A program made the position numbers and the translations under genes. Below the pieces are notes generated by a model, which ran no database searches, was not told the origin of the DNA, and was given only the letters and a program-made list of their open reading frames with translations. A stretch of DNA of 64,000 nt from assembly GCF_000185905.1 (NCBI RefSeq), contig NC_014923.1, positions 3,681,501 through 3,745,500 on the forward strand. Direction: 5' to 3'. The stretch's first letter is position 1; each line of letters starts with the position of its first letter. Source of the stretch: Mesorhizobium ciceri biovar biserrulae WSM1271. GTDB lineage: Bacteria; Pseudomonadota; Alphaproteobacteria; Rhizobiales; Rhizobiaceae. Below, piece by piece: positions 54,645 to 62,574 of this stretch.

Positions 54645-55346
54645 ATGGCGCAACAAAAAGCTGCGGCGGCAAAACGCAAAGGCGCAACGGCGAAGAATGG
54701 ACGTGCCGCAAACGATGCCGCGCCGCCCAAGGACCGTCGGCGCGAACGCGGCGAAGCCAGCGTGCAGCGGATCATCGACGCCACCATCGAGCTCATCGCG
54801 GAGGAGGGGCTGGCAAGCGTCACCATGCAGCGCATCGCCGAACATGTCGGGTCGTCCAATGCCCTGGTCGTCTTCCATTTCCGCAGCAAGGAGAACCTGT
54901 TTCGCGCCGTCCTGCAGTATCTCAGCGATCGATATGATGAGCTGTGGGTGACGCTGGTGCGAGCGCCCGGCCTGTCGCCGGTTGAGCGGGCCCTGGGCGC
55001 GGTCGATTGCGCGCAACGTTTCGCCCGCCAGCACCCGAAATGGGTTTCGGTCTTTGTCGTGTTCTCCAGCGACCGCAAGAGCATGCAGATCTACAATGAG
55101 ATCGGCCTGCCGAGCGATCTTGCCTACACCGCCGAAGCGCGCGAGCTGCTGATCGAGATTTCGCGCAGCGGCGGTTACACCGGCGTCGACATCGACACGC
55201 TGTCGGAGAGCCTGAATTATCTGGTTCATGGCGCCTGGTACTGGGATCATCTCAATCCATCCAGCCGCGACACCAACGTGCTGCGCAAGACCATGCTGCT
55301 CCTGCTGCATCAGGCATTCCCGCGGCATTTCGAACTGATGCGCTAG
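54645..55346 (+). CDS. TetR/AcrR family transcriptional regulator (BetI-like)
   Basis: 233 residues. A lysine/alanine-rich N-terminal tail precedes the HTH (about 38-85: QRIIDATIELIAEEGLASVT, quoted part; SSNALVVFHFRSKENLF). The ligand domain contains RYDELWVTLVRAPGLSPVER and GAWYWDHLNPSSRDTN (quoted in parts), reminiscent of BetI-type regulators. Same strand as the amidase, 143 bases apart; likely controls the binding-protein/amidase unit. Its stop codon overlaps a palindromic repeat. Confidence 0.87.
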   Translation: MAQQKAAAAKRKGATAKNGRAANDAAPPKDRRRERGEASVQRIIDATIELIAEEGLASVTMQRIAEHVGSSNALVVFHFRSKENLFRAVLQYLSDRYDELWVTLVRAPGLSPVERALGAVDCAQRFARQHPKWVSVFVVFSSDRKSMQIYNEIGLPSDLAYTAEARELLIEISRSGGYTGVDIDTLSESLNYLVHGAWYWDHLNPSSRDTNVLRKTMLLLLHQAFPRHFELMR

Positions 55347-55446
55347 AGCAATTCCAGGAAAAGTGTGAAACGGTTTTCCGTCCGGAATTGCGCCAAACAA
55401 GGAGTTGGAGTGGTTCGCCGTTTCCGTGAAACGGTGAACCGCTCTG
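55344..55446. repeat. Palindromic intergenic repeat, two nested palindromes
   Basis: Arms GCAATTCC (55348-55355) and GGAATTGC (55384-55391), then GGTTCGCCGTTTC-CGT-GAAACGGTGAACC (landmarks). This layout is common between genes in Rhizobiales. The repeat starts on the TAG stop of the TetR gene. Confidence 0.78.
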
Positions 55447-55453
55447 ACCGCTT

Positions 55454-56212
55454 TCAGGGCTGCCGCAGATGGCAGCCGGCTCGCCGCTTTTGTTCCAGAT
55501 ACTCGTCGACGAGCTGGCGGTAGCGCACTTTGCCGAAACTCGGGAAATGGCCGCCATGCACGACCGAGACATCGAGGTCGCGCATACGCAAGAGCGTCGC
55601 CATGTAATCGGGGATATCCGAGTGGTAGACATCGTCGATCAGCGGGCCGTCATAGATGATGTCGCCTGATAACAGGATGCCCGTCCTGTTTTCATAGAGC
55701 GCGATGCCGCCGGGCGAATGGCCGGGCGTGTGGATCACCTCGAAGGCACGATCGCCGAGATCGACGACGTCCCCATGCTCGAGCAAACGGCCGGCCGGTG
55801 CGGGCAGAATGCCGTAGCGCGCCGTGTCCCAGCCTTGCGGCATGCGATCGAACATTTCGTCGGTCGCATAGGTGCCGGCTGCCGTCCACTCGTTACGCGG
55901 ATCGGCGAGGATCCCGGCCTCGGCGGCGTGCACGCAGCGCTCGGGAAATTCGTGGTGGCAGCCTATATGGTCGAAATGCGTGTGGCTGGCGACGCAAATC
56001 AGCTTGCGCTCGCTGACCAACGGCACGTGACGCCTGAGGCTGAAATGGCCAAGCCCGGTGTCGAACAGGAGATCGCGATCGCGGCCGCGCACATGCCACA
56101 TGTTGCAGCGGAAGAATGGTTTTATCCATGGCTCGTGGATCAAGGTTACGCCATCGCTCATGCGGATGGTCTCGTACCAGTCGGGAGCGTCGATGACCGC
56201 AAGCGTTGCCAT
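55454..56212 (-). CDS. Metallo-beta-lactamase-fold hydrolase
   Basis: 252 residues. Metal motif SHTHFDHIG (HxHxDH), H in HTPGHSPGG, D in LLSGDIIYDG and H in VVHGGHF are all present, giving a dinuclear zinc site. Substrate unknown. Start ATG 56212 lies two bases after the ATPase stop, so it is the last gene of the transporter operon and translationally coupled. It may process the imported compound. Confidence 0.88.
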   Translation of the reverse strand: MATLAVIDAPDWYETIRMSDGVTLIHEPWIKPFFRCNMWHVRGRDRDLLFDTGLGHFSLRRHVPLVSERKLICVASHTHFDHIGCHHEFPERCVHAAEAGILADPRNEWTAAGTYATDEMFDRMPQGWDTARYGILPAPAGRLLEHGDVVDLGDRAFEVIHTPGHSPGGIALYENRTGILLSGDIIYDGPLIDDVYHSDIPDYMATLLRMRDLDVSVVHGGHFPSFGKVRYRQLVDEYLEQKRRAGCHLRQP

Positions 56213-56214
56213 GT

Positions 56215-57279
56215 TCAATCCGTCAGCAGGATGATCTGATCGGTATCGCAGGAAATCGCGACCCTGTCGCCCGGCTGGACGGTCGCCGTCGCGGGCAATT
56301 TGGCGATGAAGTGGAGCGAAGGGTCCTCGACGGAAACGGCGAGCACGCGCTTGAAGCTGCCCTGGAAGACCACGTCGCTCACCTCGGCCGTGCCAAGCCT
56401 GACACCGCCGCGCGCCTCGCCGAGGACAAGATGCTCCGGCCGTATGGCCAGCGCAACGGCAAAGCCGACCGGCAAGGCGCCAGGCAGCGAGACCGGCCCG
56501 ACCGGCGTCGCGACGGTGCTTGTCCTATCCTTCGCCTCCGTGACCGTGCCGGCGAGGATCGTGCTTTCGCCCATGAAGGTCGCCGAAAAACGCGTCGCCG
56601 GCCGTGCGTAGACGCGCTCTGGCGGACCTTCGTCCTCGATGCGCCCGTCATTCATCACCACGCAATGGTCGGCCAGCGCCATCGCCTCTTCCTGGTCGTG
56701 CGTGACATGGATAAAGGCGGTGCCGACGCGCTTCTGGATCGCCTTCAATTCATCCTGCATCTGCCGGCGAAGTTTGAGGTCGAGGGCGCCGAGCGGCTCG
56801 TCGAGCAACAGCACCGCCGGCTCGATCACCAGCGCCCGCGCCAGCGCCACGCGCTGCCGTTGGCCGCCGGAGAGCTGATGCGGCTTCTTGTCGAAGGCAG
56901 AGGCGAGACCGACCAGCGCCAGCGCTTCACGCGCCTTTCCCGCGCGTGTCGCGCCGTCGACGCCCTGCATGCGCAGGCCGAAGCCGACATTGCTGCCGAC
57001 GCTCATATGTGGGAACAGCGCATAGTCCTGGAACACCGTCGTCGTCGGCCGCTTGGCCGGCGGCACCGACGTGCAATCCTCGCCACGGATGAACACCTTG
57101 CCTTCGCTGGGGGTGACGAAGCCGCCCAGAATGGACAAGAGCGTCGTCTTGCCGGAGCCGGACGGCCCGAGCAGGATCGTGTAGCTGCCGGGCTCGATCT
57201 GCAGCGAGACATCCTTCAGCACGGTGTGCTGGCCGAAGCGATGCGAGACACTGCTGATGTCGACGAGGGGCGCGCTCAT
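56215..57279 (-). CDS. ABC transporter ATP-binding protein (PotA-like)
   Basis: 354 residues. Walker A GPSGSGKTT (38-46), Q-loop VFQDYALFPHMSV, signature LSGGQRQRVALARAL, Walker B LLLDEPLGALD, H-loop HVTHDQEEAMALAD, and a C-terminal TOBE domain (about 240-350). Typical of polyamine/Fe/putrescine importers. Overlaps the upstream permease stop by four bases. Confidence 0.93.
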   Translation of the reverse strand: MSAPLVDISSVSHRFGQHTVLKDVSLQIEPGSYTILLGPSGSGKTTLLSILGGFVTPSEGKVFIRGEDCTSVPPAKRPTTTVFQDYALFPHMSVGSNVGFGLRMQGVDGATRAGKAREALALVGLASAFDKKPHQLSGGQRQRVALARALVIEPAVLLLDEPLGALDLKLRRQMQDELKAIQKRVGTAFIHVTHDQEEAMALADHCVVMNDGRIEDEGPPERVYARPATRFSATFMGESTILAGTVTEAKDRTSTVATPVGPVSLPGALPVGFAVALAIRPEHLVLGEARGGVRLGTAEVSDVVFQGSFKRVLAVSVEDPSLHFIAKLPATATVQPGDRVAISCDTDQIILLTD

Positions 57280-58058
57280 GCGGGCTTTCTCCGAAGCAAT
57301 GTCAGTTCAAAAAACACCACCAGCACGATGGAGACGGCGAAGACCAGCGAGCCGACGGCATTGGTCTTGGGATTGAGGCCGGAACGCAGCAGGTTCCAGA
57401 TCTCGACCGGCAGCGTGGTGTCGAAGCGGGTGAGCAGGAAGGAGATCACGAATTCGTCCCAGGAGAAGGTCATCGACAGGAAGAAGCCGGCGAAGATGGC
57501 CGGCGCCATGACCGGCACGGTGATCAACAGCAGCACCTTCCATTCCGGCGCGCCGAGGTCGCGCGCGGCGCGCTCGATGTTGATCTGGTGGTCGCCCATC
57601 TGGCTGTAGATGATGGCAAAGCACAGCGGCAGATTGATCACGACATGGCCGATGCCGGCGGCAAGCAAGGATTTCGGTACGCCGGCCCAGTTGAACAGCA
57701 CCAGCAGCCCCATGCCGATGATGAGATAGCTGACCGTCAGCGGCAGGGTGATCAGCCCGCGCAGCAGGCCGGAGCCGGGCAGGACGAAGCGGGCAAAGCC
57801 CCAGGCGGAAAGGAAGCCGAGCGTCACGGCGGCGAGCGACGAGATGGACGCGACCAGCAGCGAATTGACCAACGCCGAAGTCAGCCGTGGGTCCGAGAGC
57901 ACTGCGTCGTACCAGCGCAGCGACGGGCCGGTGAAGGGCGGGATCGGGAACGACGTCGCCTGCAGCGAAAACAGCACCAGCACGATCACGGGCAGGAAGA
58001 TGAAGCCGTAGACGGCAAGCGCGTAGAGCCAGGAGGCGATGCGGACAATCCTGCGCAT
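57276..58058 (-). CDS. ABC transporter permease (PotC-like)
   Basis: 260 residues, six predicted transmembrane segments; the EAA-type coupling loop reads IERAARDLGAPEWKVLLLIT (quoted part). Start at 58058, one base from the stop of the upstream permease. Forms the channel with the PotB-like subunit. Confidence 0.92.
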   Translation of the reverse strand: MRRIVRIASWLYALAVYGFIFLPVIVLVLFSLQATSFPIPPFTGPSLRWYDAVLSDPRLTSALVNSLLVASISSLAAVTLGFLSAWGFARFVLPGSGLLRGLITLPLTVSYLIIGMGLLVLFNWAGVPKSLLAAGIGHVVINLPLCFAIIYSQMGDHQINIERAARDLGAPEWKVLLLITVPVMAPAIFAGFFLSMTFSWDEFVISFLLTRFDTTLPVEIWNLLRSGLNPKTNAVGSLVFAVSIVLVVFFELTLLRRKPA

Positions 58059-58059
58059 C

Positions 58060-58941
58060 TCAGGCCCGCTCGATCTTCAGCCAGCGGGCGCAGGCGAGAT
58101 AGGCGATGGTGACCACCGCCATCAGGATGATCGACAGCGCCGAGGCCAGCGGAAAGTCGCCGCGCCGGCCGATCTGCATCATCACCAGCTGCGGCATCAG
58201 CAGCTCGTTGTTGCCGCCCAGGATCTGCGGCGTGATGTAGTCGCCGATGCACAGCACGAAAGTGAGGAAGGCGCCGACCATGATGCCGGGCAAGGTCAGC
58301 GGCAGCACGACATGCAGGAAGGTTCGCACCGGCCCGGCGCCGAGATCGGCGGCCGCCTTGCGGTAGCTGGGGCTGAGCTGCTTGAGATTGGCGAAGATCG
58401 TCAGCGTCAACAACATGACGAAGAAGTGCACGAAGCCGGTGATGGTGGCGAAACGCGTGTTGGCGAGATGCACAGGCTCGCTGATGAGGCCCGAGCCGGT
58501 CAGCGCCCGGTTTACGACGCCGTTCTGCGCCAGCACCAGCAGCCAGGAATAGGAGCGCACGACATAGGAGGTCCAGAACGGCAGCACCGCCAGCATCAGC
58601 GCCAGCCGCTGCCAGCGCTCCGGCACCTGTTCGGCGAGGATCCAGGCGAAGGGATAGGCGAGCAGCACCGAGACCACGGTGACGATCGCGGTCACCTCAA
58701 GCGAGTTCACCATCGCCTGCCAGTAGGAAGGGTTGGTGAAGAATTGGCTGTAGTTGGACAGCGTGAAGCCGCCGCCCTCATGCGCCGTCAGGCTGGAAAA
58801 CCCCATGGCAATGAACGGCAGCACGAAGAACAGCAGCGTCCAGCCGAGCGCCGGCGTGACCAGCGCCCAGGGCAGAGCAGAGCTCGCCCGGGGCAGGGTA
58901 TGGCCCGCCCGGGGCAAGGGGTTGTTTCCAGCCGAGCTCAT
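58060..58941 (-). CDS. ABC transporter permease (PotB-like)
   Basis: 293 residues. The cytosolic N-terminus holds a heptapeptide repeated three times (LPRAGHT, LPRASSA, LPWALVT), encoded by a 21-nt period. Six transmembrane segments follow; coupling loop YRKAAADLGAGPVRTFLHVV. Start at ATG 58941, 13 bases after the binding-protein stop. Confidence 0.9.
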   Translation of the reverse strand: MSSAGNNPLPRAGHTLPRASSALPWALVTPALGWTLLFFVLPFIAMGFSSLTAHEGGGFTLSNYSQFFTNPSYWQAMVNSLEVTAIVTVVSVLLAYPFAWILAEQVPERWQRLALMLAVLPFWTSYVVRSYSWLLVLAQNGVVNRALTGSGLISEPVHLANTRFATITGFVHFFVMLLTLTIFANLKQLSPSYRKAAADLGAGPVRTFLHVVLPLTLPGIMVGAFLTFVLCIGDYITPQILGGNNELLMPQLVMMQIGRRGDFPLASALSIILMAVVTIAYLACARWLKIERA

Positions 58942-58954
58942 GAGCGCTATCGGC

Positions 58955-60046
58955 TCATTTCGCCTGCAGCATTTCGGTCCACATGTCCTGCATCTTCTTG
59001 TCGAGATCGGCGTTCGGCGCCGGATAGGCCTGGGCACGCGTCAGGAAGCCCGGCTGTTCGTCGAAGCGCAGCACCTTCTTCTGGTCGTCGGTCAGTGCTG
59101 CCTTGGTGTTGGCCGGCATGCCCCAGTAGCAGGAGGAGGTGGCAAGCCGCGCCTGGCCCTCCGGGCTCATAATGTACTGGATGAACTTCAGCGCCATGTC
59201 CTTGTTCCTGGAATCCTTGAACATGGCCAGCGACTGCGACCACAGAACCGCACCTTCTTTCGGGATGGAGAAGTCCAGCGCCGGGTTTTCCTTGGCCAGG
59301 CCCGCCGTCACCCATTCGCCGCCGCCGACCAGTATGTCGACCTCGCCCGTCGCCAGCGCCGTCTGGCTGGCGGTCACTTCGCCGACCAGCTTGGCATTGG
59401 CTTTCATCTTCAAGAGCTCGTCCTTGAGGGCGGGCAGGTCGGCTTCGGTGAGATCGGCCGTCTTCTTGCCGATCGCCAGTGCGGCCATGCCGATGACCGG
59501 CAGGTAGTAGTCGTAGATGGCGACCTTGCCCTTGTACTTGTCGCCGGTCAGGGCCGCCATCGACTGCATGTCGGCCGGGTCGACCTTGGTCTTGTTGTAG
59601 CCGATCGTGTTGTAGCCGAACTTTTCGGTGATGCCGTAGCGCTTGCCGCCGACCATGGTGGAGCCGTCCATCTTCACCTGCGCAAACAGGTCGGCCAGCG
59701 GCAGCTTGTCTTCCGGCAGCGGCTCGAACAGGCCTTTTTCGACGCCGCGCGGCACGTCGATCGAATCGATCACCATCACGTCCCAGTCGCCCGGCTGTGA
59801 CTGTTCGACGATGGCGAGGCCAGCGCCGGTGCCCTCGAATTCCTTGACGTTGACCTTGACGCCATTGGCCTCCTCGAAGGGCTGCAGCAGTGCTGGATCG
59901 GCATGATCGCACCAGATCAGCGCGTTGAGGTCGGCGGCCTGGACAGCGCTGCCGGCTGCGAGCAACAGCGCCGCGGCCGCGCACGCAGCATGCAGATGGC
60001 TCTTCAACATGGAAAGCGAATTCATGGTCTTGGAATGTGCGGACAT
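58955..60046 (-). CDS. ABC transporter substrate-binding protein (PotD-like)
   Basis: 363 residues. N-terminal region MSAHSKTMNSLSMLKSH precedes a hydrophobic signal (AACAAAALLLAAGSAVQA) cleaved before ADLNAL. The mature domain contains GDWDVMVIDSID, KFGYNTIGYNKTKVDP, VGGGEWVTAG and YWGMPANTKAALTDD. Start at 60046 is chosen for its GGGAG. First gene of the operon, facing the TetR operator. Confidence 0.9.
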   Translation of the reverse strand: MSAHSKTMNSLSMLKSHLHAACAAAALLLAAGSAVQAADLNALIWCDHADPALLQPFEEANGVKVNVKEFEGTGAGLAIVEQSQPGDWDVMVIDSIDVPRGVEKGLFEPLPEDKLPLADLFAQVKMDGSTMVGGKRYGITEKFGYNTIGYNKTKVDPADMQSMAALTGDKYKGKVAIYDYYLPVIGMAALAIGKKTADLTEADLPALKDELLKMKANAKLVGEVTASQTALATGEVDILVGGGEWVTAGLAKENPALDFSIPKEGAVLWSQSLAMFKDSRNKDMALKFIQYIMSPEGQARLATSSCYWGMPANTKAALTDDQKKVLRFDEQPGFLTRAQAYPAPNADLDKKMQDMWTEMLQAK

Positions 60047-60084
60047 CGAGTGTTCTCCCTTGCCTTTGTGGCTTCTTGCAAAAA

Positions 60085-60115
60085 ATTGAACCAATTCTAA
60101 AATTGAGTCAATTCT
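60085..60115. promoter_or_regulatory. Paired operator between the transporter operon and tetR
   Basis: Two copies of ATTGANNCAATTCT in direct order (60085-60098 and 60102-60115), 17 bp apart. Each contains a perfect palindrome AATTG-N3-CAATT. Position between divergent genes and spacing of one and a half helical turns suggest two TetR dimers binding here. Confidence 0.75.
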
Positions 60116-60137
60116 GTTTTTGTGGCAAGAGGCTGGA

Positions 60138-60752
60138 ATGAGCGGATTGCGGGCAAGGCAAAAGGCGGACCGGCACAGGCGCATCATCGAAGCGGCGGCG
60201 GAACTGTTTCGAGAGGCCGGCTATGAGGGCGCCAAGATAGAGGCGATCGCCACGCAGGCCGAGGTCTCGGTCGGCACCATCTACAACTACTATGAGAACA
60301 AGGGCGACATCCTCGGCGCCATCGTCTCGCTGGAGGTCAATGAGGTGCTGAATGCCGGGCAGGGCGTCGTCGCCAGGCCGCCGGCCAATGTCGGCGATGC
60401 GCTGGATACGCTGATCGGCATCTACATCGAGCACTCGCTGCACTATCTCAGCAAGGAGATGTGGCGGCAGGCAATGGCGATCTCGACGCAACTGCCCGAC
60501 AGCCCGTTCGGCCAGGCCTACACCGCGCTCGACCGCGCGCTGACCGAACAGATCCGCGCCCTGATCGCCCGCCTGCAGGCGCTCGGCCTGGTGCGGCAGG
60601 ACATCGACGGAGCAGCGCTCGGCGAACTGATCTTCAACAACATGAACATGATGTTCATCGAATTCGTGAAGCGCGACGCGGCGAAAATACCGGAGCTGCG
60701 CGCGGCGATCCGAAGGCAGAACCGGATTTTGGTGGCGGCGATCGGGGTGTGA
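60138..60752 (+). CDS. TetR family transcriptional regulator
   Basis: 204 residues. HTH at about 12-58 (RIIEAAAELFREAGYEGAKI, quoted part; SVGTIYNYYENKGDIL). The C-terminal ligand domain has LIFNNMNMMFIEFVKRDA. ATG 60138 with AGAGG upstream. Divergent from the PotD-like operon with the paired operator between, so autoregulation and operon repression are probable. The last 20 codons (PELRAAIRRQNRILVAAIGV) are duplicated downstream at 61469-61529. Confidence 0.9.
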   Translation: MSGLRARQKADRHRRIIEAAAELFREAGYEGAKIEAIATQAEVSVGTIYNYYENKGDILGAIVSLEVNEVLNAGQGVVARPPANVGDALDTLIGIYIEHSLHYLSKEMWRQAMAISTQLPDSPFGQAYTALDRALTEQIRALIARLQALGLVRQDIDGAALGELIFNNMNMMFIEFVKRDAAKIPELRAAIRRQNRILVAAIGV

Positions 60753-60875
60753 AGGAGTCAGGAGCAGACAGGAGAAATCGTCGGTTCGACATAACTTCAT
60801 TCACACGAGGGCTCGCCTCTTGAGTTGAATCTAAACCTTGTACAACTTAAAGGGGCATAAAAAGGAGAGGGGTAA

Positions 60876-61445
60876 ATGGGGGCGTTTTCCATCTGGCATT
60901 GGGCGATCATGCTGCTGTTGATCGGCGTGCCTGTTTTCTTTGCTGTTCGATCGGCCGCGAAGCCGTCGCAGAATCCTGAGACTCTTGTGGGCTTCGGCGG
61001 CTGGCTGATGCTGCTGGCTATCGGTCAGGCATTGTCACCGCTGCCCACACTCGCCGAATTGGGGGCCTCCAGCGATGGCTACAACCAGCTCATGCTGGTG
61101 CCGAATGGACCCATGGTGGTCTATGGCGAGGTTGCCCTGCTGCTGGCATTTATGGTGTTTCAGCTTGTGGTGCTCGTTGCCATGCTGAGGCGGAGCCTTC
61201 GGTTCAAGCAGTTGTTTCTCATCCAATGGCTCGCAATCCCGGTGGCGGTCATACTGGACGCGATCTGGGTCTCCACCGCGATCGGGGTTTCGGTTCGGAA
61301 AGTGGTCACTGGCGAGGCGCTTGCGACGTACATAGTCTCGTTTGTGCTGATAGGGCTCTGGGTCGCCTACGTCTACAAGTCCGTCAGGGTGCGGAACACC
61401 TTCACCAGGGTTGGGGCATCCACCCAGGTTGCTGGCGCGTCGTAG
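60876..61445 (+). CDS. DUF2569-like membrane protein
   Basis: 189 residues, about five hydrophobic segments. GFGGWLMLLAIGQALSPLPT (quoted part) near residues 39-58 is the DUF2569 hallmark. Function unknown; integral inner-membrane protein. AAAGGAGAGGGG before the ATG. The gene is flanked by the true 3' end of tetR and a 61-bp copy of it. Confidence 0.78.
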   Translation: MGAFSIWHWAIMLLLIGVPVFFAVRSAAKPSQNPETLVGFGGWLMLLAIGQALSPLPTLAELGASSDGYNQLMLVPNGPMVVYGEVALLLAFMVFQLVVLVAMLRRSLRFKQLFLIQWLAIPVAVILDAIWVSTAIGVSVRKVVTGEALATYIVSFVLIGLWVAYVYKSVRVRNTFTRVGASTQVAGAS

Positions 61446-61468
61446 AAGAAGGCACAACTTGGAATGTT

Positions 61469-61529
61469 GGAACTGCGCGCGGCGATCCGCGGGCAGAACC
61501 GAATTCTTGTGGCGGCGATTGGGGTGTGA
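61469..61529 (+). repeat. Duplicate of the tetR 3' end (61 bp)
   Basis: Matches 60692-60752 over 61 bp with seven differences. The reading frame and stop codon are kept (ELRAAIRGQNRILVAAIGV). It stands downstream of the DUF2569 gene and is not attached to a gene. Confidence 0.85.
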
Positions 61530-61541
61530 CCTCGTGCACCA

Positions 61542-61736
61542 CTATGTCGCCATCGAACCTGGAACGGCCAGATCCTGAGCCGACCGACCTCGACCATCAT
61601 CCGTGACGGCTGCGACCTTTTGGAAGGTCTTTATTTCGGCCTCATTTATACGTGCTGCCCGCGCTCTCGCCTGGAGATCAACCAGGCGCGCCACGAGCGC
61701 TTGCGACGTCTCGACTTCAGGGTTCATCATTTTCAT
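61542..61736 (-). CDS. Possible small helical protein
   Basis: 64 codons from ATG 61736 (an ATG at 61730 is equivalent). The sequence PEVETSQALVARLVDLQARA and NEAEIKTFQKVAAV (quoted in parts) is strongly helical and could be coiled-coil. No clear Shine-Dalgarno. Only composition supports it. Confidence 0.35.
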   Translation of the reverse strand: MKMMNPEVETSQALVARLVDLQARARAARINEAEIKTFQKVAAVTDDGRGRSAQDLAVPGSMAT

Positions 61737-61811
61737 TTGTCCGATTGAGTGGCGATCTGACGAGCGCAACCCGCCGGCATCCCTGCCGGCGGGCCTGGCC
61801 GGTTCGAAGTT

Positions 61812-62111
61812 TCAGTCGTAGACTTTCACAATCTTGCGTGTGCTCGGGTCCACCAAAACCGTTCGGTTGTCGACCACCGTATAGCGGTATTTGACGTTGG
61901 GAACCTCGTGGAGTTCGACCGTGTCTGGCAGAGCCGTGCCGACATTCAACTCCACCCCCGGAAGCTTCACAGAAGCCAAGGGTTGCTTCTTCACGTATTC
62001 GCGGACGACGGTGTCCTGTTCCGGTGTGATAACCACATCCTGTGCCGCAACCGCGCCGACGCTGGCCAACAGCAAGAGCGCCGCAGCGGCGCTGCTTAGG
62101 TGCATCCTCAT
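61812..62111 (-). CDS. DUF1236 secreted protein
   Basis: 99 residues. Signal peptide (AAAALLLLASVGAVAAQ), then a DUF1236-type mature part: ITPEQDTVVREYVKK, VGTALPDTVELHEVP and YRYTVVDNRTVLVDPSTRKIVKVYD (quoted in parts). Function unknown, abundant in Rhizobiales. Start ATG 62111 with AGAGGAG. Confidence 0.84.
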   Translation of the reverse strand: MRMHLSSAAAALLLLASVGAVAAQDVVITPEQDTVVREYVKKQPLASVKLPGVELNVGTALPDTVELHEVPNVKYRYTVVDNRTVLVDPSTRKIVKVYD

Positions 62112-62301
62112 TTGTTTTTCTCCTCTTGTAACCTGGCGGCAGCACGATCGGCTGGGCGCCAGCCACCCGAACACGTCGCCAGGCCAAACGTTCCTCATAC
62201 GGGCCTCTGTCTGAATCCGCGCAGGACCAAAGTCTGGTTGGAAAACGCAATGGTCTTACCCGTTGGGAGTAGGCGGAACGGCTTAGGCCTAAAGGTTGTT
62301 G

Positions 62302-62320
62302 TCTCTCCAATTCGGAGAGA
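62302..62320 (+). promoter_or_regulatory. Hairpin enclosing a Shine-Dalgarno
   Basis: TCTCTCC-AATTC-GGAGAGA, a perfect 7-bp stem whose right arm is the ribosome-binding site of the small ORF at 62325. Could control its translation by sequestration. Confidence 0.4.
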
Positions 62321-62324
62321 AACA

Positions 62325-62417
62325 GTGGAAAAAAGTGTCGGCCAGGCGCGATGGTTGCTCGCACCGATTTTCGCAACAGCCATCACCTTCTTGGTGATGG
62401 GGGTCGTTCTTGGCTGA
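62325..62417 (+). CDS. Possible 30-residue single-helix membrane protein, GTG start
   Basis: GTG at 62325 follows GGAGAG at six bases. Translation gives a short basic N-terminus (EKSVGQAR) and one membrane helix (WLLAPIFATAITFLVMGVVLG) to the stop. Lies in a 463-bp gap otherwise without genes. Short length makes it tentative. Confidence 0.4.
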   Translation: MEKSVGQARWLLAPIFATAITFLVMGVVLG

Positions 62418-62574
62418 CATGGCGTGGATCGGCGCAGCTACGTCCCTTCCTGCGCTGATAGGACCCGTGAGCTGCTTCGACGGCGGGCGGGTCCTGTATT
62501 TCACCGTGCGCCCATGCATGCTCATTCGGCAGGCGTGGGCGCATTTCTAGCACATGTACCTTGGGAGGTTTATT

